Assembly (NCBI GenBank): GCA_963644945.1
Contig: CAVIQK010000006.1
Location: 1-64,000 of the forward strand
Length of the DNA stretch: 64,000 nt
Source of the DNA: CAVIQK01 sp963644945
GTDB lineage: Bacteria; Bacillota; Clostridia; Christensenellales; DTU072
Direction: 5' to 3'
In this document: one piece after another, positions 16,885 to 23,693 of the stretch
Numbering within the stretch: position 1 is the stretch's first letter
Layout: the number at the start of each line of letters is the position of its first letter
Made by a program: the position numbers and the translations under genes
The notes under the pieces: model-generated
What the model was told of the DNA's origin: nothing
The model's input: only the letters and a program-made list of their open reading frames with translations
Database searches by the model: none

Positions 16885-18078
16885 TTAGTTTTTATATAGT
16901 TTGGCAAGTCCGCCTTCACTCGTTTCACGGTATCTCGCATGTAGATCCCGTCCGGTTTCAAGCATGGTTTCAATTATAAGGTCAAAAGATATCTTTCTCG
17001 TATTTGTAAGGAAATTAGCCAGCGACAAAGCATTTATAGCCCTCATCGCCGCCACTGCGTTTCTCTCGATACAAGGTATTTGAACGAGTCCCAAAACAGG
17101 ATCGCAAGTGAGTCCCAGATGATGTTCCATCGCAACTTCCGCCGCATATTCGATTTGGTTTAGATCCATACCAAATAGTTCCGCAAGTCCTGCCGATGCC
17201 ATCGAACAAGCCGTTCCGACCTCTGCTTGACAACCGCACTCCGCACCGCTTATAGATCCGTTGGTCTTTACGAGATTACCGACAATTCCCGCAGTCGCAA
17301 GAGCGTTTACGATGTCGGCATCACTCAATTTATGCTTTTCCTGTTCGTATTTCATTACCGCAGGTAGCACCCCCGACGCCCCACAAGTAGGAGCCGTCAC
17401 GATAATTCCGCCGTCGGCATTTTGTTCCGAAACCGCATAAGCATAAGCACAAACAAGTCGGTTTTCTTTGGTCTCCGGACTCTCGTCAATATGTTTTTGC
17501 TTAAAAAGAAGTTTTGCCTTTCTCGAAATATTTAGTCCCCCGGGGAGTACGCCCGTTGCGTTCAAACCCTCCTTGATGGTCTGCTTCATTTGTTGCCAAA
17601 CCTCGTCAAGGTACTCAAAAATCTCATCCCCTTCACGTTCTCTTACGTAGTCGGGGATACCGATTTCGTGTTCTTCGCAGTATGCTTTGATTTCATCGAA
17701 AGACTTTTCGGGATACACGTCGACAGATTCGGGATCCTTCATTCCTTCGAAGTGGATGCTACCGCCCCCTACGGACAAAACTCTCGTAAACCCTATCTCT
17801 TTACCGTCCTTATAGGCGAAAAAATCTAGAGTGTTAGGGTGAATAGTCTTTGTAACTTTGTCAAAGACGACTTCCACAGGCTTTGTAAAAGTCTTTTTCA
17901 GCACTCTGTCGGTTCCGTGTCCTTCACCGGTAAGAGCAATAGACTCGTATCCTATTACCTTAAAACTATCGGCATCGGGATAATTTTGTTGGAAAATTTC
18001 CGCAGCATGTGCCGGTCCCATTGTGTGCGAACTTGACGGTCCACGTCCTATTTTGTAAAGTTCTCTAAGCGATTTCAT
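16885..18078 (-). CDS. sdaA: L-serine ammonia-lyase, iron-sulfur type, single chain
   Basis: 397 aa. Deaminates L-serine to pyruvate and ammonia using a [4Fe-4S] cluster. The N-terminal SSSHTMGPAHAAEIF motif and the cluster-region cysteines (APTCGASGVLPAVM; ECGCQAEVGTACSMA; TCDPVLGLVQIPCIERN) are present. Both alpha and beta regions are in one chain, although many clostridia split them. Start ATG follows GGAG; the first 14 bases lie inside the upstream EamA gene, so the two are translationally coupled. Confidence 0.93.
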   Translation of the reverse strand: MKSLRELYKIGRGPSSSHTMGPAHAAEIFQQNYPDADSFKVIGYESIALTGEGHGTDRVLKKTFTKPVEVVFDKVTKTIHPNTLDFFAYKDGKEIGFTRVLSVGGGSIHFEGMKDPESVDVYPEKSFDEIKAYCEEHEIGIPDYVREREGDEIFEYLDEVWQQMKQTIKEGLNATGVLPGGLNISRKAKLLFKQKHIDESPETKENRLVCAYAYAVSEQNADGGIIVTAPTCGASGVLPAVMKYEQEKHKLSDADIVNALATAGIVGNLVKTNGSISGAECGCQAEVGTACSMASAGLAELFGMDLNQIEYAAEVAMEHHLGLTCDPVLGLVQIPCIERNAVAAMRAINALSLANFLTNTRKISFDLIIETMLETGRDLHARYRETSEGGLAKLYKN

Positions 18079-19081
18079 CTTTATTATCTCCGCTATTATT
18101 TTCGTTATTTACATCGTTTTCCGTTGCCTCGGCAACCAAAACAGTAGATTTTTCTTTATTTCTAATTTTGTCCCACAACTCTTTTATCTTTTCTTCCGGA
18201 AGAAGATTAGATGAGAGTAGCGATAGCATAATGACTATGGATCCCACGATTCTAAACCACGTCAGATCGACGATCCCAAGGACTAGCGAAAAAAATACCG
18301 CAAAGACAGCCTCGGTACTTGACACGACCGATGCGGTAGTTGCCTTCATTTTAGATTGTACGAAGTTCTGCACGACGTAGGCATATCCTGCCCCGAGAAC
18401 ACCCGTAAAGAGCAGTCCGAGTACGACGGTTTTCCAATCGGTAATTTGCGAGTAAGACGGAATCTCTGTAGAAAGGGAGAGTATCGTAGAAATTATAGCC
18501 GTCACAATAAGTTGCATACAAGCGAAGTTTACGGGATGAACTTTCCCTGCATTTTTTTCAAGCAAAATGAATTGCGTACAAAATCCCATAGCGCCGACAA
18601 GAGTTAGCCCGTCGCCGAGGTTTATACTGCCGAATCCCTTATAAATCTCATAGAGTATGCCGAACCCGACAAGACAAATTATAGCATCAAAAAATGCCTT
18701 AAAATTGACTTTTCTATTGATAATCATCAAAAAGAACGGCACCAGCACGACATAAGTTCCCGTCAGCATACCGCACTTGTCGGGAGTAGTCATCGATGCG
18801 CCGTAGCACTGGAAAATGAAGCCCGCAGACATAGCGAGTCCTGCAAAAAATCCCCGTTTTAATTCGGTTTTTGTAAACTTCGGAGCCTTAATAAGCGGAC
18901 GAACAAGTAGGACGAAAAGACTGGCGATTATGAATCTACACGCCACCAAAAAGAGCGGTGGCACGTTGCAGTCCCCCGTCAATTTGTCCATAACTATAAA
19001 GCAAAAACCCCACGAAATCGTGACGGTCAAAAACAAAAGCACATAAAGCGGAGTTTTATTTTTAATAGTTTTTAGGCTCAT
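18065..19081 (-). CDS. EamA (DMT) family transporter
   Basis: 338 aa with ten hydrophobic helices in two EamA repeats. The first begins at VTISWGFCFIVMDKL; the second ends before a charged cytoplasmic tail (KIRNKEKSTVLVAEATEN) that overlaps the sdaA start. Members such as RhtA export amino acids or metabolites. Coupling to L-serine ammonia-lyase suggests export of serine or a related compound, but this is inference. No strong ribosome-binding site precedes the start. Confidence 0.85.
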   Translation of the reverse strand: MSLKTIKNKTPLYVLLFLTVTISWGFCFIVMDKLTGDCNVPPLFLVACRFIIASLFVLLVRPLIKAPKFTKTELKRGFFAGLAMSAGFIFQCYGASMTTPDKCGMLTGTYVVLVPFFLMIINRKVNFKAFFDAIICLVGFGILYEIYKGFGSINLGDGLTLVGAMGFCTQFILLEKNAGKVHPVNFACMQLIVTAIISTILSLSTEIPSYSQITDWKTVVLGLLFTGVLGAGYAYVVQNFVQSKMKATTASVVSSTEAVFAVFFSLVLGIVDLTWFRIVGSIVIMLSLLSSNLLPEEKIKELWDKIRNKEKSTVLVAEATENDVNNENNSGDNKDEIA

Positions 19082-19186
19082 ATCTCTAATTTTATAACTT
19101 TACGTTCCCAAATGCAATAAATTTTTATTTTGTGCTTGCTAAATAATTAAAAAGTCCAAAAACATTATCGACATATACTCGAAATA

Positions 19187-19215
19187 TTGACATATCATAT
19201 CTAAAATAATATAAT
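19187..19215 (+). promoter_or_regulatory. Near-consensus promoter for the CofE-like/GMP synthase operon
   Basis: TTGACA (19187-19192), 17 nt, TATAAT (19210-19215); start near 19222. This places the upstream in-frame ATG at 19221 on the start site and supports the downstream start at 19260. Confidence 0.85.
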
Positions 19216-19259
19216 AAACGATGGTGAAAAAACCAAAACCAACAAAAAGAGGAGCCAAA

Positions 19260-20462
19260 ATGGAAACAAGAAGAGAAAGATGCGTAGGCACTGTTTCTAG
19301 AGGAATCAGATGCCCGATAATCAGACAAGGCGACGACCTTGCATCCATCGTATCGACCTCGGTTTTAGAGGCAAGCGAAAACGAAGGTTTTACCTTATAC
19401 GACAGAGACGTAATCGCCATCACCGAATCTATCGTTGCAAGATCACAAGGCAACTACTGTTCGGTTGACGACATTGCCGCCGACGTAAAACAAAAGACAG
19501 GCGGAGAAACAGTAGGCGTAATATTCCCGATTTTGTCAAGAAACCGCTTTGCAATTTGCCTAAGAGGTATCGCAAAAGGTGTAAAAAAAGTCGTTTTGAT
19601 GTTCAGTTATCCGTCGGACGAAGTCGGCAACGAACTCGTCTCCATTGACCTTATCGACGAGAAAAACATCAATCCCTATTCCGACGTTTTGACTCTTGCC
19701 GAATATAGAAAACTATTTGGCGAAAACGTCCACCGTTTCACAGGTGTTGACTACGTCAAATATTACGAAGACCTAGTCAAAGAATGCGGAGCGGACGTAG
19801 AAATCGTCTTTGCCAACCAAGCAAAAGAAATCTTGAATTATACCGACGTCGTAATCAACTGCGATATACATACAAGAAAACGTACCAAGAGAATTTTACT
19901 TGGAAACGGTGCAAGAATCGTTTTGAGCCTAGACGAAATCATGACCTCTTCCGTAAACGGTAGCGGTTACAACGAAAAATACGGTTTACTCGGCTCCAAC
20001 AAATCGACCGAAGACAAAATCAAACTCTTCCCGAGAGATGCATCCGCCCTTGTAAGAGACGTTCAAGCCCGCATTTTAGCAGCCACCGGAAAACACGTCG
20101 AAGTCATGGTTTACGGCGACGGCGCTTTCAAAGATCCCCAAGGCAAAATTTGGGAACTTGCCGATCCTGTAGTCTCCCCCGCATACACCGACGGACTCGT
20201 AGGCACCCCCAACGAACTTAAACTAAAATATCTTGCCGACAACGATTTCGCATCGCTTTCCGGCCAAGCACTAAAAGATGCCATCACCAAGAGCATCAAA
20301 GAAAAGGACGGCAACCTTGTAGGCAACATGGCATCACAAGGCACAACCCCTCGCCAACTCACCGACCTAATAGGATCCCTATGCGACCTCACCAGCGGAT
20401 CGGGAGACAAAGGCACCCCCGTCGTCCTCGTACAAGGATACTTTGACAACTATACCAATTAG
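19260..20462 (+). CDS. Coenzyme F420-0:L-glutamate ligase-like protein (CofE family)
   Basis: 400 aa. The N-terminal domain (VGTVSRGIRCPIIRQGDDL ... YDRDVIAITESIVARSQG) and the LSRNRFAICLRGI segment are those of the F420_ligase family (PF01996), where CofE adds gamma-linked glutamates to F420. Clostridia generally lack F420, so the substrate is unknown. This longer form has a C-terminal region with VYGDGAFKDPQG and ADPVVSPAYTDGLVG. Start chosen at 19260 because AGAGGAG sits at 19248-19254. The GMP synthase gene follows after 10 bp. Confidence 0.8.
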   Translation: METRRERCVGTVSRGIRCPIIRQGDDLASIVSTSVLEASENEGFTLYDRDVIAITESIVARSQGNYCSVDDIAADVKQKTGGETVGVIFPILSRNRFAICLRGIAKGVKKVVLMFSYPSDEVGNELVSIDLIDEKNINPYSDVLTLAEYRKLFGENVHRFTGVDYVKYYEDLVKECGADVEIVFANQAKEILNYTDVVINCDIHTRKRTKRILLGNGARIVLSLDEIMTSSVNGSGYNEKYGLLGSNKSTEDKIKLFPRDASALVRDVQARILAATGKHVEVMVYGDGAFKDPQGKIWELADPVVSPAYTDGLVGTPNELKLKYLADNDFASLSGQALKDAITKSIKEKDGNLVGNMASQGTTPRQLTDLIGSLCDLTSGSGDKGTPVVLVQGYFDNYTN

Positions 20463-20472
20463 GAGATAAAAA

Positions 20473-21450
20473 ATGAACAACAAAAGACCTGAAAACATGC
20501 AAAGAATCAACAATTCTCAACTAGCCCAAGAATTTATTGCCCAACAAATATCCGCAATAAAGGCACAAGTAGGCGACAAAAAAGTCCTTCTCGCATTGTC
20601 TGGCGGAGTAGATTCCTCGGTAGTTGCAGCCCTTCTTATAAAAGCCATCGGCCAAAACCTCGTTTGCGTACACGTCAATCATGGTTTACTTCGTAAAGGA
20701 GAACCCGAACAAGTCATCGAAGTGTTCCGCAACCAAATGAATGCCAACCTCATCTACGTAGATGCAGTTGACAGATTTTTGGATAAACTGGCAGGCGTCA
20801 AAGAGCCTGAAAACAAACGTAAGATAATAGGAGCCGAATTTATAAGAGTATTCGAAGAAGAAGCCCGTAAACTCAACGGCATCGAATTCCTTGCTCAAGG
20901 CACGATTTATCCCGACATTTTAGAGTCAGGCCCCGTCAAAGCCCACCACAACGTAGGCGGACTTCCCGAAGACCTCAAATTCGAACTTGTCGAACCTCTC
21001 AAATTCCTCTTCAAAGACGAAGTTAGAGTCGTAGGCAAAGAATTAGGACTCCCCGACGGCATGGTTTATCGTCAACCTTTCCCCGGCCCCGGACTCGGTG
21101 TAAGATGCCTAGGAGCCATCACCAGAGAGAGATTAGAACTAGTAAGAGAATCGGATGCAATTTTACGTGAAGAGTTCAAAAATGCCGGTTTACAAGGCAA
21201 AGTATGGCAATATTTCACAGTAGTTCCCGACTTTAAGTCAGTCGGTGTCGAAAACGGCGCTCGCACATTTGCTTACCCCGTAATCTTACGTGCAGTCAAC
21301 ACCGTCGATGCCATGACCGCAACCGTCGAAAACGTTCCGTTTGACCTCCTCCAAAAGATAACCGATCGCATCACCCACGAAGTAAAAGGTGTCAACAGAG
21401 TCCTCTTTGATCTTACTCCCAAGCCCGTTGCCACCATCGAATGGGAATAA
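20473..21450 (+). CDS. guaA: GMP synthase ATP-pyrophosphatase subunit (no glutaminase domain)
   Basis: 325 aa, against about 510 for ordinary bacterial GuaA. The P-loop-like LALSGGVDSSVVAALL is near residue 42; the C-terminal dimerisation region has QPFPGPGLGVRCLGA and ends KPVATIEWE. The N-terminal class I glutamine amidotransferase domain is missing and is not encoded next door. It converts XMP to GMP using ATP and ammonia, supplied either directly or by a separate GuaA-a-like subunit as in archaea. Start follows AGGAG; a terminator follows. Confidence 0.9.
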   Translation: MNNKRPENMQRINNSQLAQEFIAQQISAIKAQVGDKKVLLALSGGVDSSVVAALLIKAIGQNLVCVHVNHGLLRKGEPEQVIEVFRNQMNANLIYVDAVDRFLDKLAGVKEPENKRKIIGAEFIRVFEEEARKLNGIEFLAQGTIYPDILESGPVKAHHNVGGLPEDLKFELVEPLKFLFKDEVRVVGKELGLPDGMVYRQPFPGPGLGVRCLGAITRERLELVRESDAILREEFKNAGLQGKVWQYFTVVPDFKSVGVENGARTFAYPVILRAVNTVDAMTATVENVPFDLLQKITDRITHEVKGVNRVLFDLTPKPVATIEWE

Positions 21451-21491
21451 TCACTTCAACGATTTTTGCGGATACATCCGCCTCCTTAAAA

Positions 21492-21527
21492 ACAAAAGCA
21501 CTCCGACAATTGCCGAAGTGCTTTTGT
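21492..21527 (+). terminator. Terminator after guaA
   Basis: 11-bp arms ACAAAAGCACT / AGTGCTTTTGT around a 14-nt partly paired centre, with flanking A- and T-rich DNA. Confidence 0.75.
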
Positions 21528-21669
21528 TTCATTCCCTTTAAAATTAGGTCACTAATAGTTATATTACCACATATCGAGATATATGTCAATACCCGATTTT
21601 TCCTTGCATATTGACAAAATTTTCCCGTATTGTAAAATAAAATAGAACATAATATAAGGAGAAAATTTT

Positions 21670-22698
21670 ATGCACGAAATCCAAGAAAAAGGCAAACTTT
21701 TAGAAAACGGCATGCTTCGAGAAGCAGGTTATGCCAAGCATCTAATACTAGATTATGACCGCAAAGACATCAAAGCCTCACGATTTCGCATAAAAGAATG
21801 GGATTATTATCTTATCACCAACGATAAATTTGCCGTAGCCTTGACCATAGCCGACAATTCCTATATGGGACTAGACAGCATCAGTTTGCTGAATTTTGAA
21901 GGTTCACCGTGGGAACATACCACCAGCCCCATGCAGTTCATGACCATGGGCAAAAAGAACTTACCCCCGACCTCAAAAGAGGGCGACGTCAAAACAGGCA
22001 ACAAAAAATATCATATCTCTTTCGAAATAAAAGACGGCAAGAGAGAACTCGATTTTTATATGGACAATTTCAACCAAGGCAAAAGCATCGAGGGACACAT
22101 AACCCTAGACATGTTTGACGACGAGTCAATGGTGATCGCTACCCCTTACAAAGAAGACAAATATGCCTTCTATTACAACCAAAAAATAAATTGCATGCCG
22201 GCAGAAGGAAGAGTCCTTTACGACGGCAAAGAATATATTTTCAACAAAACCGACTCATTTGCAGTGCTAGATTGGGGCAGAGGCGTTTGGACATACAAAA
22301 ACACATGGTATTGGTCCAGTGCATCGGGACTTGTAGACGGAAAAAGATTCGGTTTCAACTTAGGTTACGGCTTCGGCGATACGTCTAAAGCCACCGAAAA
22401 CATGCTTTTTTATCAAGGTAAAGCCCATAAACTTGCCGAAATCCAATTTAATATTCCCGAAAAAGACGGCAAACCCGACTACCTTTCTCCGTGGACATTC
22501 ACATCAAGCGACGGAAGATTTACAATGGATTTTACCCCGATAATCGACCGAGCCTCCCTTACGGACGTAAAACTCATTTGTAGCCTCCAACACCAAGTTT
22601 TCGGAAAATTCTCAGGAAAAGCCACCTTAGACGACGGCACAACCATCGAAATCAAAGACTTCCTAGGCTTCGCCGAAAAAGTTTTCAACAAGTGGTAA
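21670..22698 (+). CDS. DUF2804 family protein
   Basis: 342 aa. The N-terminal ENGMLREAGYAKHLILDYDR and the central FAVLDWGRGVWTYKNTWYWS segments are hallmarks of DUF2804, soluble beta-rich proteins of unknown function found in many clostridia and some eukaryotes. Like the tocopherol-cyclase-like protein at 9.6 kb it is predicted to be a large lipocalin-type beta fold, but the two are not close homologues. It has its own TTGACA promoter near 21,610, ribosome-binding site AAGGAG, and terminator. Confidence 0.82.
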   Translation: MHEIQEKGKLLENGMLREAGYAKHLILDYDRKDIKASRFRIKEWDYYLITNDKFAVALTIADNSYMGLDSISLLNFEGSPWEHTTSPMQFMTMGKKNLPPTSKEGDVKTGNKKYHISFEIKDGKRELDFYMDNFNQGKSIEGHITLDMFDDESMVIATPYKEDKYAFYYNQKINCMPAEGRVLYDGKEYIFNKTDSFAVLDWGRGVWTYKNTWYWSSASGLVDGKRFGFNLGYGFGDTSKATENMLFYQGKAHKLAEIQFNIPEKDGKPDYLSPWTFTSSDGRFTMDFTPIIDRASLTDVKLICSLQHQVFGKFSGKATLDDGTTIEIKDFLGFAEKVFNKW

Positions 22699-22724
22699 CC
22701 CCCCATCCCCTTTAACACAAAAAC

Positions 22725-22753
22725 AAAAAGTCGTGCTGGACACGACTTTTTTT
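22725..22753. terminator. Bidirectional terminator (DUF2804 / tRNA-Ser)
   Basis: 11-bp perfect stem AAAAAGTCGTG / CACGACTTTTT with a 5-nt loop, abutting the 3' end of the minus-strand tRNA. Confidence 0.9.
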
Positions 22754-22844
22754 GGCGGAGAAATCGGGATTTGAACCCGAGCTACGCTATCAACGTACTA
22801 CTCCCTTAGCAGGGGAGCCCCTTCAGCCACTTGGGTATTTCTCC
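22753..22844 (-). tRNA. tRNA-Ser (GCT)
   Basis: Read on the minus strand: GGAGAAA acceptor pairing with TTTCTCC, discriminator G, encoded CCA, anticodon GCT in the loop CTGCTAAGG, T-arm GGTTCAAATCC and a long class II variable arm. Length 92 including CCA. Decodes AGC/AGT. Confidence 0.95.
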
Positions 22845-22864
22845 AAATATTGCTTGACTAGGCA

Positions 22865-22893
22865 ATTGTATCACATCACGTCGGCGCTGTCAA
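22865..22893 (-). promoter_or_regulatory. Promoter of tRNA-Ser
   Basis: On the minus strand TTGACA (22893-22888), 17 nt, TACAAT (22870-22865), 20 nt upstream of the mature tRNA. Confidence 0.85.
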
Positions 22894-23305
22894 TGAATTG
22901 ATTTACTTTCGAAAATTTTATTGCAAACAATTTTGAAAAAATCTCTCCGCAAACCAAAATTTCACTAAAACCCCAAAAAATTTTTCCAATTTCTTTTGTA
23001 AAATTTTAATGAAATTCCCCAACCCCCCAAAACCAAATCTCCCAAAATCTAACCCCGAAAAGTAGAAGAAGTGGATTCTTTATTACACTTCCGCAAACCC
23101 CACAAGAAAACAAAACCACGCAGTTTTTCCTTGTGATTTTAGCCCCATCCCCCACCTACCCGTTTTGTTTGGACGGATTTTTTCAAACCCTAGTTCTCAA
23201 GGAATCTCACCCTACGCCCCCCCATTTTCCTCCCCAATTTTTACTATCGCCAACCCCCGATTTTTACTATCGCCAAGATCTCCCCCAATTTTAATCGAAA
23301 AATGC
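22894..23305. other. C-rich noncoding region
   Basis: About 400 bp with no supportable gene, rich in runs of C, A and T (many CCCCC and AAAAA tracts) and some short dyads, for example GAAGTG ... CACTTC near 23,067-23,090. It contains the short tandem repeat listed separately and ends at the promoter of the riboswitch-controlled operon. I recognise no RNA gene on either strand. Confidence 0.55.
23232..23276. repeat. Two tandem copies of a ~22-bp unit
   Basis: CCCC(A/G)ATTTTTACTATCGCC occurs twice back to back (23232-23253 and 23255-23276), and a degenerate third copy (CCCCCAATTTTAATCG) follows at 23282. They end about 30 bp upstream of the riboswitch promoter, a position where regulator-binding sites could lie. 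Confidence 0.7.
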
Positions 23306-23334
23306 TTGACAATATCGACTCCCCCAATTATACT
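23306..23334 (+). promoter_or_regulatory. Promoter P1 of the surface-protein operon
   Basis: TTGACA (23306-23311), 17 nt, TATACT (23329-23334); transcription should start near 23341, just ahead of the riboswitch. Confidence 0.85.
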
Positions 23335-23370
23335 TACTACGTAAGTGTTGAAACACAACCAAATCGTTCC

Positions 23371-23460
23371 ATATCTGATCATAGCAGAATAGTCGCGAGG
23401 CTATTGCGCAAAGCTATAGGGACTCTACGAGTCAGCCAGTTGCCGGATTACAGTGTAGTC
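23371..23460 (+). promoter_or_regulatory. Cyclic di-GMP-I (GEMM) riboswitch
   Basis: The element shows the GEMM-I layout. A P2 stem AATAGTC / GGCTATT is closed by a GCGA (GNRA) tetraloop at 23388-23405. The conserved GCGCAAAGC follows at 23406-23414, then the P3 arm GCTATAGG with hairpin GACTC-TAC-GAGTC and the strand AGCCAGTTGCC. P1 is short, TGATC (23376-23380) with GATTA (23446-23450). The GATTA strand is also part of the terminator stem immediately downstream, so ligand-stabilised P1 should prevent termination (ON switch by this reading). It precedes genes for large exported proteins, a known class of c-di-GMP target. Confidence 0.82.
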
Positions 23461-23474
23461 GGGCAATTTTTTTT
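23440..23474 (+). terminator. Riboswitch expression-platform terminator
   Basis: Stem TTGCC + GATTAC pairing with GTAGTC + GGCAA (one internal mismatch), 3-nt loop, followed by eight T. Its 5' arm shares bases with the 3' side of the aptamer, making the two structures mutually exclusive. Confidence 0.85.
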
Positions 23475-23492
23475 ATCTTCGAAACGATTTTG

Positions 23493-23521
23493 TTGACTTC
23501 AACCCCGATTTTAGTTATATT
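23493..23521 (+). promoter_or_regulatory. Second promoter P2, downstream of the riboswitch terminator
   Basis: TTGACT (23493-23498), 17 nt, TATATT (23516-23521). It would give a ~165-nt leader free of riboswitch control. The A-rich leader 23528-23693 shows no structure I recognise. Confidence 0.6.
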
Positions 23522-23693
23522 TATGATATAAATATACTAATCGCAGTCGAGAAACCGACCGAAAACGAACATTGTGTAAAGTCGAGCAACGGAAATTGCA
23601 AAGCAAAACCCCGACAAAAACACAAAAAAGCACACAAAAAAGCGACACCAAAACAAAAAACCACAAGGTTACCAAAATTTACACCGTAAGTCG

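Noticed and set aside
20413..20480. Frameshift or deletion that removed the glutaminase half of GMP synthase
   Set aside because: The gene has its own AGGAG site and start just after an intact, unrelated CofE-like gene; no remnant of a glutaminase is visible.
22900..23300. Structured RNA or small gene in the C-rich region
   Set aside because: Only short imperfect dyads and homopolymer runs are seen on either strand; no known RNA motif and no start with a ribosome-binding site.
23528..23693. A second riboswitch in the operon leader
   Set aside because: GCAAAGC occurs once, but no supporting stems or consensus blocks surround it; the region is A-rich and probably unstructured.
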